Positions 53,441-64,000 of a DNA stretch of 64,000 nucleotides are shown in pieces (the stretch's first letter is position 1; each line of letters begins with the position of its first letter). A program made the translations under genes and the position numbers. This DNA is from Acephala macrosclerotiorum (taxonomy: Eukaryota > Ascomycota > Leotiomycetes > Helotiales > Mollisiaceae). The stretch spans positions 248,001 to 312,000 of the forward strand of contig MU119239.1 in assembly GCA_014904845.1 (NCBI GenBank), read 5' to 3'. The notes below the pieces were generated by a model. The model ran no database searches. It was not told the DNA's origin and saw nothing but the letters and a program-made list of their open reading frames with translations.

Positions 53441-55140
53441 ACTGCAGATCCCACTGGGCCAGTTTCTAAGGCGTATCTTTCCTTGAGGGGTAGAAGATGA
53501 GCCCTAGAATCACGTGGAGCATTCTAGGCTAAGAGTAGCGTGCTTTTTCGAGCATATAAGCTCCCTTTTCATAGAACTCAATCTACAACCTCTTAGCCCG
53601 CACGACTCTACGAACTATCCCACTTCTCTGGTAGAGTCATCACATCCCTACGTTACATTCAAGGAATCCCATTATACGTTCACAGCAGTCAACCTGAGAT
53701 GGGCCGGATTTTCAGGGGTCTCCGACTCCACACGAAAATCTCTCCTGCTTAGCAATCGGCCATCTTGATAATAGAAGATACGACGTCGAATACTTCTTGA
53801 TTCTTAAGTCAGAGCGAGATCAGGCAAACGTATATACACGTATCGGCCTGCTTGAGTTGCACATGGATATCTAGGGACTTAAAAAGAGTTTGGCAAAGCA
53901 AGGTGATCTTGCCAAGAATGGGGAGTACAATACTCTCCTTCGAAAATACGAAGAGTTCCGAGCAGCTATCAACGAGAGTATTTTCCAAGCCGTAAAGATA
54001 CTATAGGAAATTGGGGAGCTGCATCGCCATGGCGATTCTACTGCCTGAAGTCGATTTGAACACCAGGCTGGAAAGTAAGACAAAATTTTGCAACTGCCCA
54101 CATTTCAGCGAAACTTCAAATGAGAAGGACTATCTAAAGCACATGATATGCATCGTCCGCTTGACGCTGAGAAATTTCCGGAATACTTTTCTACACGTGC
54201 ATCAACTAAGCATGACAATTGCAGCTTCTCAAATCGCATCTGTGGTCCTGTGGGCACTGAACAAACCTTTGCCGCAATATATCCAGCCCAGCCACTGCGG
54301 CCGCCGTTCCGTGAGATTGAGGCGCCTCGGAAGCTTTCTTCCTCCTACGCCAGAACGCCTCAAGTTTTCAAAAGCGGGGTTGCTTTTGATTGAGAAGTAA
54401 ATGATTGGCCATAGTAGAAGACAAGCCTCTCAAGGCTTCTTGGCACGGGCAAGGCGTTCACTTTATCTGCCCAAGCCACCGGGCGCAGACATCTCATCCT
54501 GCCAGTTTTGTGCACGTTTTCTGCACGTTTTCTGCATCCTCAGCTTTGAATTGTTCCACTTAAGCGCAAATGATTGAGCTGGAATGGCGTCCAGCGCACA
54601 CGTGCAGAATACCACTCCCTGACTGGACTGCCGAAAATTCGGTTGCAGCGGGGTTGAAGATCCCTACCGTTTGTCACCCCACCTTCCTTCTAGAAGTTTT
54701 CCATTTGGTCCAATCCTTTTCTGATCAACAGGTACAAGGTACGAAATGCACAAATAAGCCTTGATTTGGTTGTACGACATGTTAAAGCAGCCATTGTACG
54801 CCCGAGAAGCTTACTTTGTGCTAATGTGCATTGGCCAGTCAGATTACAGTACCGAGACCATGTGTAATAAGCCGACCAGGAGCCTTGGAAGGAACAGGAA
54901 GGTCACCTTGATGTTCAGGGACCATCTTTGCAAGGCTCGAGAGGATTTTGAGGGGAAATGCAGAGCTCATGCAGCCTCGTCGTGCTGCTTCATTCCATCC
55001 CATTCTATATGTAAATCGTGCCCTATTGCAGCATACACGTGCATCGGAGCTCCCTAGCTTGTTGAACCTTTGACAGTATATAGCTGCCAGTACAGCCTCA
55101 AGGAGGTTCCTGAGACAGCCGTTGTTCCAGAGTAATCAAG
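53441..55140. other. Probable gene debris, then intergenic
   Basis: From 53640 to 54400 short protein-like stretches (KSLAKQGDLAKNGEYNTLLR; LDAEKFPEYFSTRAS) occur in shifting frames and may be further debris of the same decayed locus; no family is assigned. At 54507-54537 TTTTCTGCACG-type units are repeated (TGCACGTTTTCTGCACG). The rest is the promoter of the phosphoesterase gene. Confidence 0.35.
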
Positions 55141-56570
55141 ATGGTTGGGATCAAGTTCGCAGCTGTTGCAGCCTTGTCTGGTCTTGCCATTGCTACACCA
55201 GCTACCATCGGTTACAAGGGAGACTGGAAAAGTAAGATCAAGAATGTTGTCGTCTTGGTTGAGGAGAACAGATCTTTTGACACCTTTGCTGGTGGTCTCT
55301 CCTATAACTCAGCGATTGATGGATTGTTGCACCACAATTACTGTAACTCCATGTAAGTAAGACGCATCGAGAAGTGAACGAGGCTGACGAGAACAGGAAC
55401 GCTTCCGACCCCGCTCAAAAAGACGATGTCTGTGCTGGTCCTCGTGCCAATGACGTTGCACCCGATGATCCAAACCACAGCATCAGCGGTGTCAATATGC
55501 AGAGTATGTATGCTGAGAATTGATGATAATACCTGCTAACAAATTCAGTCTTCAGCACATGGCACCCAGACGAGTCCAAGGCCGACGCCCGAGTCGAAAT
55601 CGAGAACATGCGTGGATTCGTGACTGAACAATCCGTTTCCTACTCCACCCTCAACAAGACACGAGCTGCTGAAGTTCTCAACTACTACACCGACGACCAA
55701 ATCCGCGTCTTCGGTACGATGGCCGAGGAATTCGTCCTCTTCGATCGATGGTTCGCCGCTGTCCCCGGTCCAACCAACCCCAACCGCGCCTACATCACAT
55801 CAGGAACCTCTCATGGCCATGGTGAGAACGACAATGCCTTCAACGTCTACGGTCTTCCTCAAAAGTCCATCTTCCAACAACTTTCCGAAGCTGGCATCTC
55901 CTGGATGAACTACCAAAACTCCACCACCGGCCCAGGACTTGGTTTTAACCCCGACGCTGCCTTCTACAACTGGACCTACACTTCTGGCGCATACAAGACC
56001 AACATTGCTCCTCTAGATCAATTCTACGCCGATGCCAAAGCTGGTACTCTTCCCAAATTCACATACATCAACCCAGAGTGCTGCTCTTACCAATCTTTCC
56101 ATCCTCCTTCTCCAATCACACTCGGCGAGCAATTCATCAAGGGAATCTACGAAGCAGTCCGCAACTCTCCACAATGGGAAGAAACTCTCTTCATCCTAAC
56201 CTTCGACGAGCACGGAGGATTCGGAGACCATGTCCCACCACCAACTGGTGTCCCAGCCGGAGACTCCCTCACCTACACTGAGACGGCACACGACGGGAAG
56301 AACATCACATTCGACTTCAAGCGACTTGGTATTCGTGTTCCTACTCTCTTGATCTCGCCTTGGGTTCCTAAGGGATGGGTTGAGAAGAAGGGTATTAATA
56401 ATGGAGGGGAGTATACTCATACTTCTATTCTTGGGTTCTTGCAGAATCTTTGGGGTTTGGAGAGTTTGAGTCCGAGGGTGGATTATTCGAGTACTTTTGA
56501 ACATTTGATTACGGATAATCTTAGGAGTGATACTCCTGCTACTTTACCAAATCCTTTCCCGTATAATTAG
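55141..56570 (+). CDS. Secreted phosphoesterase (phospholipase C/acid phosphatase family, PF04185-type)
   Basis: Three exons, 55141-55352, 55397-55503 and 55549-56570; introns GTAAGT...ACAG and GTATGT...TCAG; 446 aa. The signal peptide is MVGIKFAAVAALSGLAIATP. The family signature VVVLVEENRSFDTFAGGL near the N-terminus and TFDEHGGFGDHVPPP toward the C-terminus carry the metal-binding Glu/Asn and Asp/His residues. GTSHGHGENDNAFN and YINPECCS lie between. The family hydrolyses phosphate mono- or diesters such as phosphatidylcholine or phosphorylated organics; which one is not decidable here. Several N-glycosylation sequons fit secretion. The gene is intact. Confidence 0.92.
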
Positions 56571-57032
56571 GGTTAGGGGTGAAGTTATGATTCATGAATA
56601 TAGATAGGGAGGATAATGTTTAAAAGTGTCTACTCCAACTCAGGTGTTTCATATCTCTTTGACGTGAAACTTGAAGAGGGAAGCTTTGATCTTTATAGGG
56701 TTTTAAATAAATTTCATAAACGGAGTTCCCTCCCGTCTTGTTCGTTGTTGAGAAGGTCGATGTGCCTCTAGCAGAATGGAGTACCCTCGACACGAAGCAT
56801 GACATGATGGCTACCAATACAAAGCCAACAGCACTCCATCACACAAGGACTTAGCGAGTAATCAACGAAAGATTGCTGCAATTTCTTGAAAGGGTATTAA
56901 TTCCTTGCCAGAAGCCAATTAAAAACCTAACAACAGCTAAAAACTCCAAGCCTGTAGGTCACCACACAAAAAGAGGATTCCTTGCACCAGCGCTCATTAC
57001 ATAAAATGCTCTACCCTTAGCCAAGCTATCAA
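56571..57032. other. Intergenic between convergent genes
   Basis: 460 bp between the stop codons of the phosphoesterase and the repeat protein. AATAAATTTC-type poly(A) signals near 56706. Nothing else. Confidence 0.4.
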
Positions 57033-58832
57033 TTACCAACCTCTGTAATGCCCGGTATCACGTGGCAAAAAATACCCATCAACATCCCCATATCTCGCAG
57101 GCATAGGATCAATCGGTCTCGGACTTCGAGTTCGCGCTCGCCTAATCGGTGCCTCGATGTGGGCATATCTTGGATGTCGATACGAGGAGCTGAAATGTTC
57201 TGGTCCAGTCCAGCCTGTCATGTGACCATGACCATCAAGAGAAAATTCCTCAACGTCCCCTGGTGGGACACCACTTTCGATAACGTTGTTGATTACGACA
57301 GGATCATGATGTGGTGACGTGCGATGTGAGGAGTGTGAGGTGTGATGTGAGGAGGCGAAGGAGGATCTTGGAGACCAATAGATTGGGGGTGGATGTGAGT
57401 TGTGAGAATGGTAGATGACTTCTGGACGATGATGATTTTCATGGTATTCGTGATTTCTGCCATCGCAGATCATGATGGGATGAGCATACGAATCGAGTGA
57501 TTCTGCCCTTCCACCAGTCCCATAACCCGAAGCTGAGTTCGTCAAGTCCAAGTGAATTCTCTCACGAGAATGATGAGGCGTTATTGTATGTTGAAGGTCT
57601 TTGATAACTCCAGCAACACGATGAATTTGATCAATCGGATCTTGCTCCTGGTGTCTCGGGCCATTGAATTGATTAATCTCATTCATGACTCCAGCGACTC
57701 GGCGAACTTGATCAATCGGGTCGTCCTCGTGGCGTCTTGGATTATTAAATTGATTCATCTCATTCATAGCCCCGGCAAGTTTCTTCACTTGATCAATCGG
57801 GTCCTCCTCGTGATGTTTGGGCGATTGCAGCTCGTTGATAACCCCAGCGACGCGACGGACTTGCTCAATTGGATCTTCGTCATGTCGTCTTGGATTATTG
57901 AACTGATTCATCTCGTTCATCGCCCCAGCGAGTTTCTTCACTTGATCAATTGGATCCTCCTCATGGTGTTTGGGCGAATGTTGTAGCTCGTTGATGACTC
58001 CAGCTACGCGACGAACCTGGTCAATTGGATCCTCCTCGAGCTTCGACTTGAGTAACCTCTCGACATGCGTATCCCGCTCTTCGGCAATCTCTTCGACGTG
58101 TCTTAGTTTTGCTTGTTCGTGTTTCTCCTTCGTTGCAAGTCGTTCTGCTTCCTCCTCCTCTTTCTTTGCCAATTTCTTTTTCAGTTCATCTGAGGATTTC
58201 TTGGCCTTCTCTTTCTCTTTCTCTAATTCTTCTTCAGCTTCCTCTTTCGCTTCCTTCTTCTCCTTTTCGATTTTGTCTTTATCTTTCTTCTCTTTTTTCT
58301 TTTTCTCTGCTGCTAGTTCGAGTCGATATATGAATTGCGCGAACGTATGCCCAATACCATCTCGGACATTCTCCCACTTTAATCGTATTTCGTGGAAGTG
58401 TGGAACTTCTCTGTGATGTGGCGGATCCCAAGATGGGAAGAGGATGGATGAATGTCTGCGATGGGTTGGATGGTGTGGAGGATGTGCAATCGATTCAAGT
58501 CGTGTGTTGATCTCTTCGACTTCCCGAACGTAGCTCGTGAAGTCAATTCGCACAGCGTCTAGAATTATCAGCAAGTTCTGTTGATCAATTCAAAACATAC
58601 CATCTCCACCATCTACATCTGCTCCTTCAACGTCCAGAATCTTCCTGTGCTCCCGTCGAATGAAGGATGGGCCGTCCTGCAGAGAATTCTCGAGCGCATC
58701 GAGTTGATTGTGCTCGTGGCCGACATGCCGATTTCTCCTGATATCCCTGCAGAGTTCTGCAGCGTGGACGAGGTCGTTCTCAATTTGGGTGATGAGGTAA
58801 TCAAACGGAGTCGATACTGGCGGCAAAGGCAT
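57033..58832 (-). CDS. Coiled-coil protein with six internal DPIDQV-type repeats
   Basis: Two exons, 58832-58601 and 58558-57033; intron GTATGT...CTAG; 585 aa. No family recognised. Residues 1-155 form a folded-looking N-terminal region (FDYLITQIENDLVHAAELCR; YVREVEEINTRLESIAHPP). Residues about 158-252 are an extreme Lys/Glu coiled coil. Residues about 253-405 hold six tandem units of 24-27 aa with consensus (E/D)DPIDQVrrvAGvxNExxxfnxPrhh; units 1-2 and 3-4 are nearly identical pairs, showing recent duplication. The remaining 180 residues are His/Ser/Pro/Tyr-rich, basic in places (PIRRARTRSPRP) and end GYFLPRDTGHYRGW. Each unit could be an amphipathic helix. A scaffold or oligomerisation role is a guess. 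Confidence 0.72.
57576..58034 (-). repeat. Coding tandem repeat (six units of about 75-81 bp)
   Basis: The DNA encoding the six DPIDQV units. The units alternate between two types (RRVAGVINELQ.SPKHHE and KKLAGAMNEMNQFNNPRRH), so the true duplication period for units 1-4 is about 155 bp. High DNA identity between the pairs suggests unequal crossing-over or slippage, with length variation expected between strains. Confidence 0.85.
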
Positions 58833-60600
58833 CTAGCTATATTTGGAAGAGATGTTGATTGCGACTGCGATTGAAACTATTGGTAGCAATTCTTGATTAA
58901 TCAGGATAGCAAACCAGAGACTTTAAGCTCAAAGACCCCTCAATTTGTTTGCCATTGAGGCTTGAATCTCAGACCACTTCATGCCGTACAAAACCCAAGC
59001 AGGTGAATTATCGTGAGCATGAGACCTGGCGCAAATGAGTCTGCATGTCTCAGACATATTGGAGGTTAATGAGGAACGCAACACATTCTCTCACCGAATA
59101 AGAATGGCATCAGATTCCCAAAGACATCTGGAGAACTTATCCTATGATGTCTGGATGAGGCGTAGTTGTCGACATGGGCAGTTGATTGGGTGATTATCAG
59201 GAGATGCTCGGATCAAAACGTCCTCAACATCCTGGTGTTTGATCCTCGCCACTCGTTAATGCTCCCCTTGGCAAACACCCCACTGCGGGATAGGACTGTC
59301 AGCGCAGAGTGGCGCAGCGCACGCACTTTCTTCCATGGCATTTTGATACAGCCTTTTGTAAGATCAATGGAACTTTTTGCAATGTGTGATTTACGGTCAT
59401 CCTATCACCTTATCGATCGTATCATCGACCAAATGCCTTAAAACTAAAAGGTAGTGTTTACTTACCCTCTTTTAGTACCGAATCACTACAATCACAAAGT
59501 ATGCGCCTACATTTTAAAAGATTCGGCCCTCCCTCGAAATCTAATCAGGCTTGAGCCGACCTAATAGATTGTGTGCTGATTTGTGAGTACTTTATAGCGT
59601 TGCTGTAGAAATATCGAAAAAATAGACTATTTTATTACCTTAAGTGCTGACTTGGGGAAAAACTTGGGTTGATACACCGCTAAAAAACTCGATGCATCTC
59701 GTAAGAGGCTGTACGAGGAAGTCCCGATGTGAGCCACTTTCCGTTGAAAAAATCACGATTCAAATCACGGGACCGAGTTTTCTCAGACGGACATGACCGA
59801 GTACCAGAAAAAGGGAGAATCGGTACACCGGAGTCAGATATCCTACCCGAACCGATTTCGATCTTGTCAGCACCGTTTACCCCACTTTCAACCTCGATTC
59901 TTGCCGCGGAACTTCACATCGAGTTTTGTTGTGTTCAGCCGCGCAAAATCTCCATCACGCCAAGCTCCCCACCCCTGTAGATGTCATCACTACTTATCAC
60001 TTCGAGAACACTTTCCTTTCCTCTCCTCGTCCTAGTATATCCTCCCCCATGTCTTTGCTATCGATATGCTCCACACTAAAGTAGCTTCCCGGCCATTGAG
60101 ATGACCTAGTGTCAACCAGCTAAGCATTGGTGCCACAATCGCCCATCCACTATCTTTCACCCGGGCCATATTTTCCACCACTTGGTCCAACCACTGAATA
60201 GCCGGGAATCTCTCCGCCTTCCTCAACAAACAGAGCGAGAGAAGATCATCGATACATCCCTTAGATTTTCACCGGATTGTTTCGACGGCGGCAGAAGACC
60301 AACTGAAGTGGTTCATGATAGGTTTAACTTTTGTCATTCTTTCTAGTCACCCAGCCGATTCCATTTCTATTTCAGGGAATATCGAGCTTATTGTCCAATG
60401 GTGTAAGTTCACTAACCATCCGGACCTCTACAAACCGTCATCATCATCGAAGCCCACATGAAAATCTGTACGCGCGGTAGTGCGCTTTCGTATTGCCTGC
60501 CTCCTCTTTTCGTATCCATCACCGCCAGATTTTGGTGTGTTTTCGCTAAATTTCTAGGGGTGCGGACAGAATTCTGACACCCCCTGGTGCCATCATCGAG
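58833..60600. other. Intergenic, nothing recognised
   Basis: 1.8 kb upstream of two divergent genes. Only short overlapping frames; the AAAAAATAGACTATTTTATTA stretch near 59618 is locally AT-rich. No repeats or gene pieces that I can support. Confidence 0.4.
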
Positions 60601-60610
60601 TAATATATAA
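60601..60610 (+). promoter_or_regulatory. TATA box of the PIR-like gene
   Basis: TAATATATAA lies 70 bp upstream of the expected start codon, which leaves a short leader with a CTTTCGTTCTTCAAG stretch. Position and sequence fit a fungal TATA element for a strongly expressed wall protein. Confidence 0.5.
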
Positions 60611-60670
60611 CTTCGTGCTCCCATCTTGTCTTTCGTTCTTCAAGAATACTGTACTGTTCATTCGTTCAAC

Positions 60671-61923
60671 ATACAGACTACACTCGCTCTTGCCGCTTTA
60701 GCCTCTGTTGCCGCCGCTGCCATTGGAAGCACTCCTACTGCTTCTGCTCCTGCAGGATGTGCCACCAGCTACTCTGGTGATTTCGAGATTACCATCATCA
60801 ACTCGACCACCCCTACTACCAGCAAGGCCAAGGTATGTTTACCTCCTTCCCGTGTAATATTGGGCTAACCCCTCCAGCGTCAATCGTCTACCTGCGGACA
60901 AGCTGGATACCTCACTGTCAGTTTGAAGGATGGTATCCTCACCGACTCTCAGAACAGGCAAGGATACATTGCCTCCAACTACCAATTCCAATTCAACACT
61001 CCTCTTCAATCAAACGCCATCTACACAGGAGGTTTCTCTGTCTGCAACAATGGTTTTTTGGCTCTCGGTGGTTCCAATGTCTTCTGGGAGTGTCAGACTA
61101 CTGGTGGACCAGGTATCGGTACATACTCCAACTTGTACTCGGAGAGCACTGGCGCTCAATGCAACCCTATCTTGATCAACATCATTCCATGCTCTGGTGC
61201 CTCTTCATCTGGGGTCAGCCAGGTCTCGGATGGTCAGCCTCAAGCTACTGGAACTGCTGGCACCGTCACCACTCAAGCTGTCTCTCAGATCACAGATGGT
61301 ATGTAACCTTTCAATTCTTGTTGAGATCCACACTAACATCTTCAGGTCAACCACAAGCCACTGGAACCGCTGGTCAAGTTACCACTGCACCTATTTCTCA
61401 GATTTCCGATGGACAAATCCAGGGAACTACTGTCGCTCCTAAGCCAACTGCCTGTGTCGTCTCCCAAATCTCTGATGGACAGGTCCAAGTCACCGTCTGC
61501 CCAACCACTATCGCCCCAGCACCATCTTTTGTCGTCTCTCAGATCTCCGATGGGCAAGTTCAAGTTACTATCTGCCCAACTACCGCTGCTCCAGTCAGCC
61601 AAATTAGCGACGGTCAAATTCAGGCCACCACGACTAGCGCTCCAGTTTCTCAAATCAGCGATGGACAAGTCCAAGCCACCAGCACCGGTGCCCCAGTCTC
61701 CCAGATCAGTGACGGACAGGTTCAAGCCACCACCATCGCAACCTCAACCTCTTCGTCCTTGGCTGTTGTCTCCCAGATCTCTGATGGTCAAGTCCAAGCC
61801 ACTGGTGCCGCCAATGCCACCTCCACCCCTCTCCAAGTCGTTGGCAACTCCGGAAACGGCCTTGCCATCGCAAGCAGCTTCGCCGCCTTCATGGTTGGCG
61901 CTGCCGCTGTTCTCCTCTTGTAA
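60671..61923 (+). CDS. PIR-like cell-wall protein with GPI-type tail; start codon reads ATA
   Basis: Exons 60671-60832, 60878-61298 and 61346-61923; introns GTATGT...CCAG and GTATGT...TCAG. The frame opens with [20 protein letters not shown], a clear signal peptide, but the expected ATG is ATA and no other in-frame ATG exists in exon 1. A Kex2-type KR site (SKAKR|QSS) follows. A Cys-containing module ([38 protein letters not shown]) matches the globular domain of PIR proteins. Then come nine PIR repeats of the type [12 protein letters not shown], where the Gln is the site of ester linkage to beta-1,3-glucan. The C-terminus ([20 protein letters not shown]) looks like a GPI signal. Role: covalently bound wall structure. 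Confidence 0.85.
61200..61800 (+). repeat. Nine coding repeats of the PIR motif
   Basis: Motif SQ(I/V)(S/T)DGQ(I/V/P)Q occurs nine times, spaced by Thr/Ala/Pro-rich linkers of variable length, two of them containing Cys (VTVCPTT, VTICPTT). The intron at 61299-61345 falls inside the second repeat. Confidence 0.9.
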
Positions 61924-63342
61924 AATTGAGGATCTCACGCCTCGGCATTAGGATATCAAAAGGGGCTCGCTTAGGTAAGCGAGAAAAAGGGATGAACGCT
62001 GTAATATACGATTTTAGGTTTATGGACAGCATTATCATGCATAGCATTGGACATATTGGTATCTGGCGGAGGATTAATTGGAATTCATTGGGTCACATAG
62101 CTATGATAATGCCAATAATGTCTTGTACATAGTCACTGAAAAAATCAAGAGATTTCGGAACAATTTGTACATCATCCACATCAAAATCTTGACGATCATG
62201 ATGAGTGAAAATTCTGATCTTCTTGAGCCCCGATTTTCATCCCATCCCGGCGTTTCGGATCAATGGTTGAAGTTAGTTGAGAGCGTATCACGACCTAACT
62301 TCCCTGATGGGAATGGTCGATCTCAAGTGTACGAATTCTGCCAAGACAGTTGCGTAAAATCTTGACTGTCAAATGAAACCCTGCAACACCTTCACCCTCC
62401 GAAGTCCCCATCGTTAATGCAAAGCCGTGAAAAATCATCCACATCTTGCAACAGTCCGAGTTCCCAGCCGGACCTCCAGAGCAGCCACTGCCAGCCACAC
62501 AGGATCAAGGCTATACTAGTTGCCGAAACCAAGAGAACACCAATTGCGCTCCAAACTAGCCAGGCTCTTCTAACTCGATCTGAATTCAGCGAGCTCTTTA
62601 GTAAGGTTCGAAAGCCGCTTGCATTAGCCTGTCCAGAGATCAGTGTTAAAGGATCCGAGCAAACGGATGACCTTCTCGTCGGCCAAGGTATTTGCCATCA
62701 AAGATCAAGTTCGAGGCCCACATTAGTTTATCTGGATTCTTCATTATTATCCTCAAGCTCCTTAGCTGTCCAAATCAAGCATAATCAAGACTCAGCTTAA
62801 AAAGAGCTTCTGCAGATACGAGGTGATGTTCACTGCGGGGAAAGCTTATACATACACCTCTTGACAACAAAACAGGAAATGCGATCAAATGATCAACATT
62901 ATGATATGCACAATTATTTCATTCCGTTCTGTAACTATGCAACCTTGAACTAGTGAATACGAAGGCTAGCTTTACTTTAGCTTCATGTTGTAGTGTGCGT
63001 GTCACTGTGGCTGAAGTTAGTCCTGCGTGAAGGGTCGAGGACGTCATTGATACTTTGACGATCTTTGGCGGTTTTATCAGCAGGAGGAATTTTTTGATGT
63101 CTATGAGAATTTTCGAGGGGAAGATCAGTTCACGGTCCCGAGATGGAGGTACGTGTACGCTTTAGGGGTCCACAACAACCATAGAACGGCTAAAATTCAA
63201 ACCAATTTTCGACGCTTTTTGTTATCTTGACATCCCGTAATGTCTCCACGAGATAAAAATGTTCCAAATCTTCCTTCAACCATTGCAATCCACTATAATG
63301 AAGTTTCCTGCTGGCGATGCACAACAATCTAGACATGAGCCT
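61924..63342. other. Intergenic, nothing recognised
   Basis: 1.4 kb between the convergent PIR-like gene and the right-edge gene. A 127-codon plus-strand frame at 62417-62800 has no features. No repeats. Confidence 0.4.
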
Positions 63343-64000
63343 TCATGAGCTTCCACCTCCAGTCGCTGCTCTTCGGAAAGTATGAACCATTGGCATCCCA
63401 AAAGCTGCAAGTACCAGCCCTGGCCATCCCAAATATCCCAATCTCCTCAATGGATCCCAATCTGCGTTTCTCCTTGTCATCTGTTCCGAGATATCAACAG
63501 GCACTCCATTATTGAACAACATCCTCGTTTCATGAGCTAAGATAGCAGCAATACACTCCCACTCGACAGAAGGCATGGTATCCGCTTGTCCCCGTGGAGG
63601 CTTGGGTACAGAAAGCTCAATGCATGTTCTGAGAGGACAGACTTCTCCATCTTCAGTAGTAGCGATAATGGAATTGCTCTGTATGTCGAAGGCCATGATA
63701 TCTGCACCGACCTCGTAGAACTCGCGGAGAATGCCGTTGAGGATGCCTTCATTCGTGCTTGTGAAGAACCGAATCATTATCTTGCCGATCTTGGGATTTA
63801 AGTCCTGTAGGTGATATTGCCTGAAGATAGCTGCGAAAATCGCCTAGCGAGGAAATTCAGAAGCTTGGATGATCGTGTACCAGCAGCATTTTTGAGATCC
63901 AGTGAAGTATGGAGCGGCGGCGTGCAGTCCTGTGGAAAGTAGTTGCGAAGAGAGGACGTCGAGAAGCATGCAGCGGAGCTTGATATGGGAACTGGTCGAT
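63343..64000 (-). CDS. Hypothetical protein, partial at the right edge
   Basis: The last exon runs from about 63804 (after acceptor CCTACAG) to the stop at 63343, encoding DLNPKIGKIMIRFFTSTNEG, then ILNGILREFYEVGADIMAFD, and ending HTFRRAATGGGSS. If an intron GTACAC...CTACAG (about 63879-63805) is real, the upstream exon reads FHRTARRRSILHWISKMLL in phase and continues past the window; its Arg/Ser-rich character would fit a mitochondrial presequence. If not, translation could start at 63777 (MIRFFTSTNEG). The patterning looks like a real conserved protein, but I do not recognise the family. A hydrophobic stretch (LGWPGLVLAAFGMPMV) near the C-terminus may be a membrane segment. Confidence 0.5.

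Overview
The window is nuclear DNA from a filamentous ascomycete (Pezizomycotina). This is read from the genes: short GT-AG introns of about 43-190 bp with CTAAC/CTGAC branch points, HET-domain and NACHT/STAND genes, a sedolisin, a PIR-type wall protein, a cytochrome P450, and very AT-rich islands that look like products of repeat-induced point mutation (RIP). The overall style resembles Leotiomycetes, but that placement is only an impression. No rRNA, tRNA, CRISPR or prokaryote-type operon was seen. Genes are dispersed on both strands, separated by 0.2-3.5 kb.

Layout. 1-15 kb: FAD-linked oxidoreductase (berberine-bridge-like), a NACHT-domain STAND gene with one frameshift, a GFA-domain protein with one frameshift, a GT92-like glycosyltransferase and a cysteine dioxygenase. 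15-24 kb: a decayed GMC oxidoreductase, a HET gene split by a 703-bp hAT-like MITE, a decayed intradiol dioxygenase, and an MGCC-starting orphan. 24-31 kb: a P450 with one frameshift, an intact three-exon tautomerase, and a HET pseudogene that ends against a 1-kb AT island. 31-37 kb: a tail-to-tail pair of paralogous membrane-protein genes, one wrecked and one intact, with a second AT island between them. 37-46 kb: a long gene-poor stretch, an orphan ORF with an internal stop, an intact sedolisin, and remnants of an MFS transporter. 46-64 kb: mostly healthy genes (2OG-Fe(II) oxygenase, zinc alcohol dehydrogenase, Cys-rich GPI-type protein, secreted phosphoesterase, coiled-coil protein with six internal repeats, PIR-like wall protein, a partial gene at the right edge), interrupted by a second hAT-like MITE and a decayed kinase/HET region at 52-54 kb.

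Two themes stand out. First, self/non-self recognition genes (one NACHT STAND, two large HET genes and one HET/kinase fragment) are concentrated here, and every one carries breaking lesions. Several lie next to transposable elements or RIP-like AT islands. Second, secreted or wall-directed proteins are common (FAD oxidoreductase, sedolisin, phosphoesterase, PIR, Cys-rich GPI protein). I see no PKS/NRPS backbone, so the scattered oxidative enzymes should not be called a secondary-metabolite cluster.

Caution: several genes are broken by single-base indels, often in short homopolymers. True decay and uncorrected assembly indels cannot be separated from sequence alone. The TE insertion, nonsense codons and lost metal ligands argue that at least part of the decay is real. 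Exon boundaries below were derived by hand from splice motifs and reading frame.
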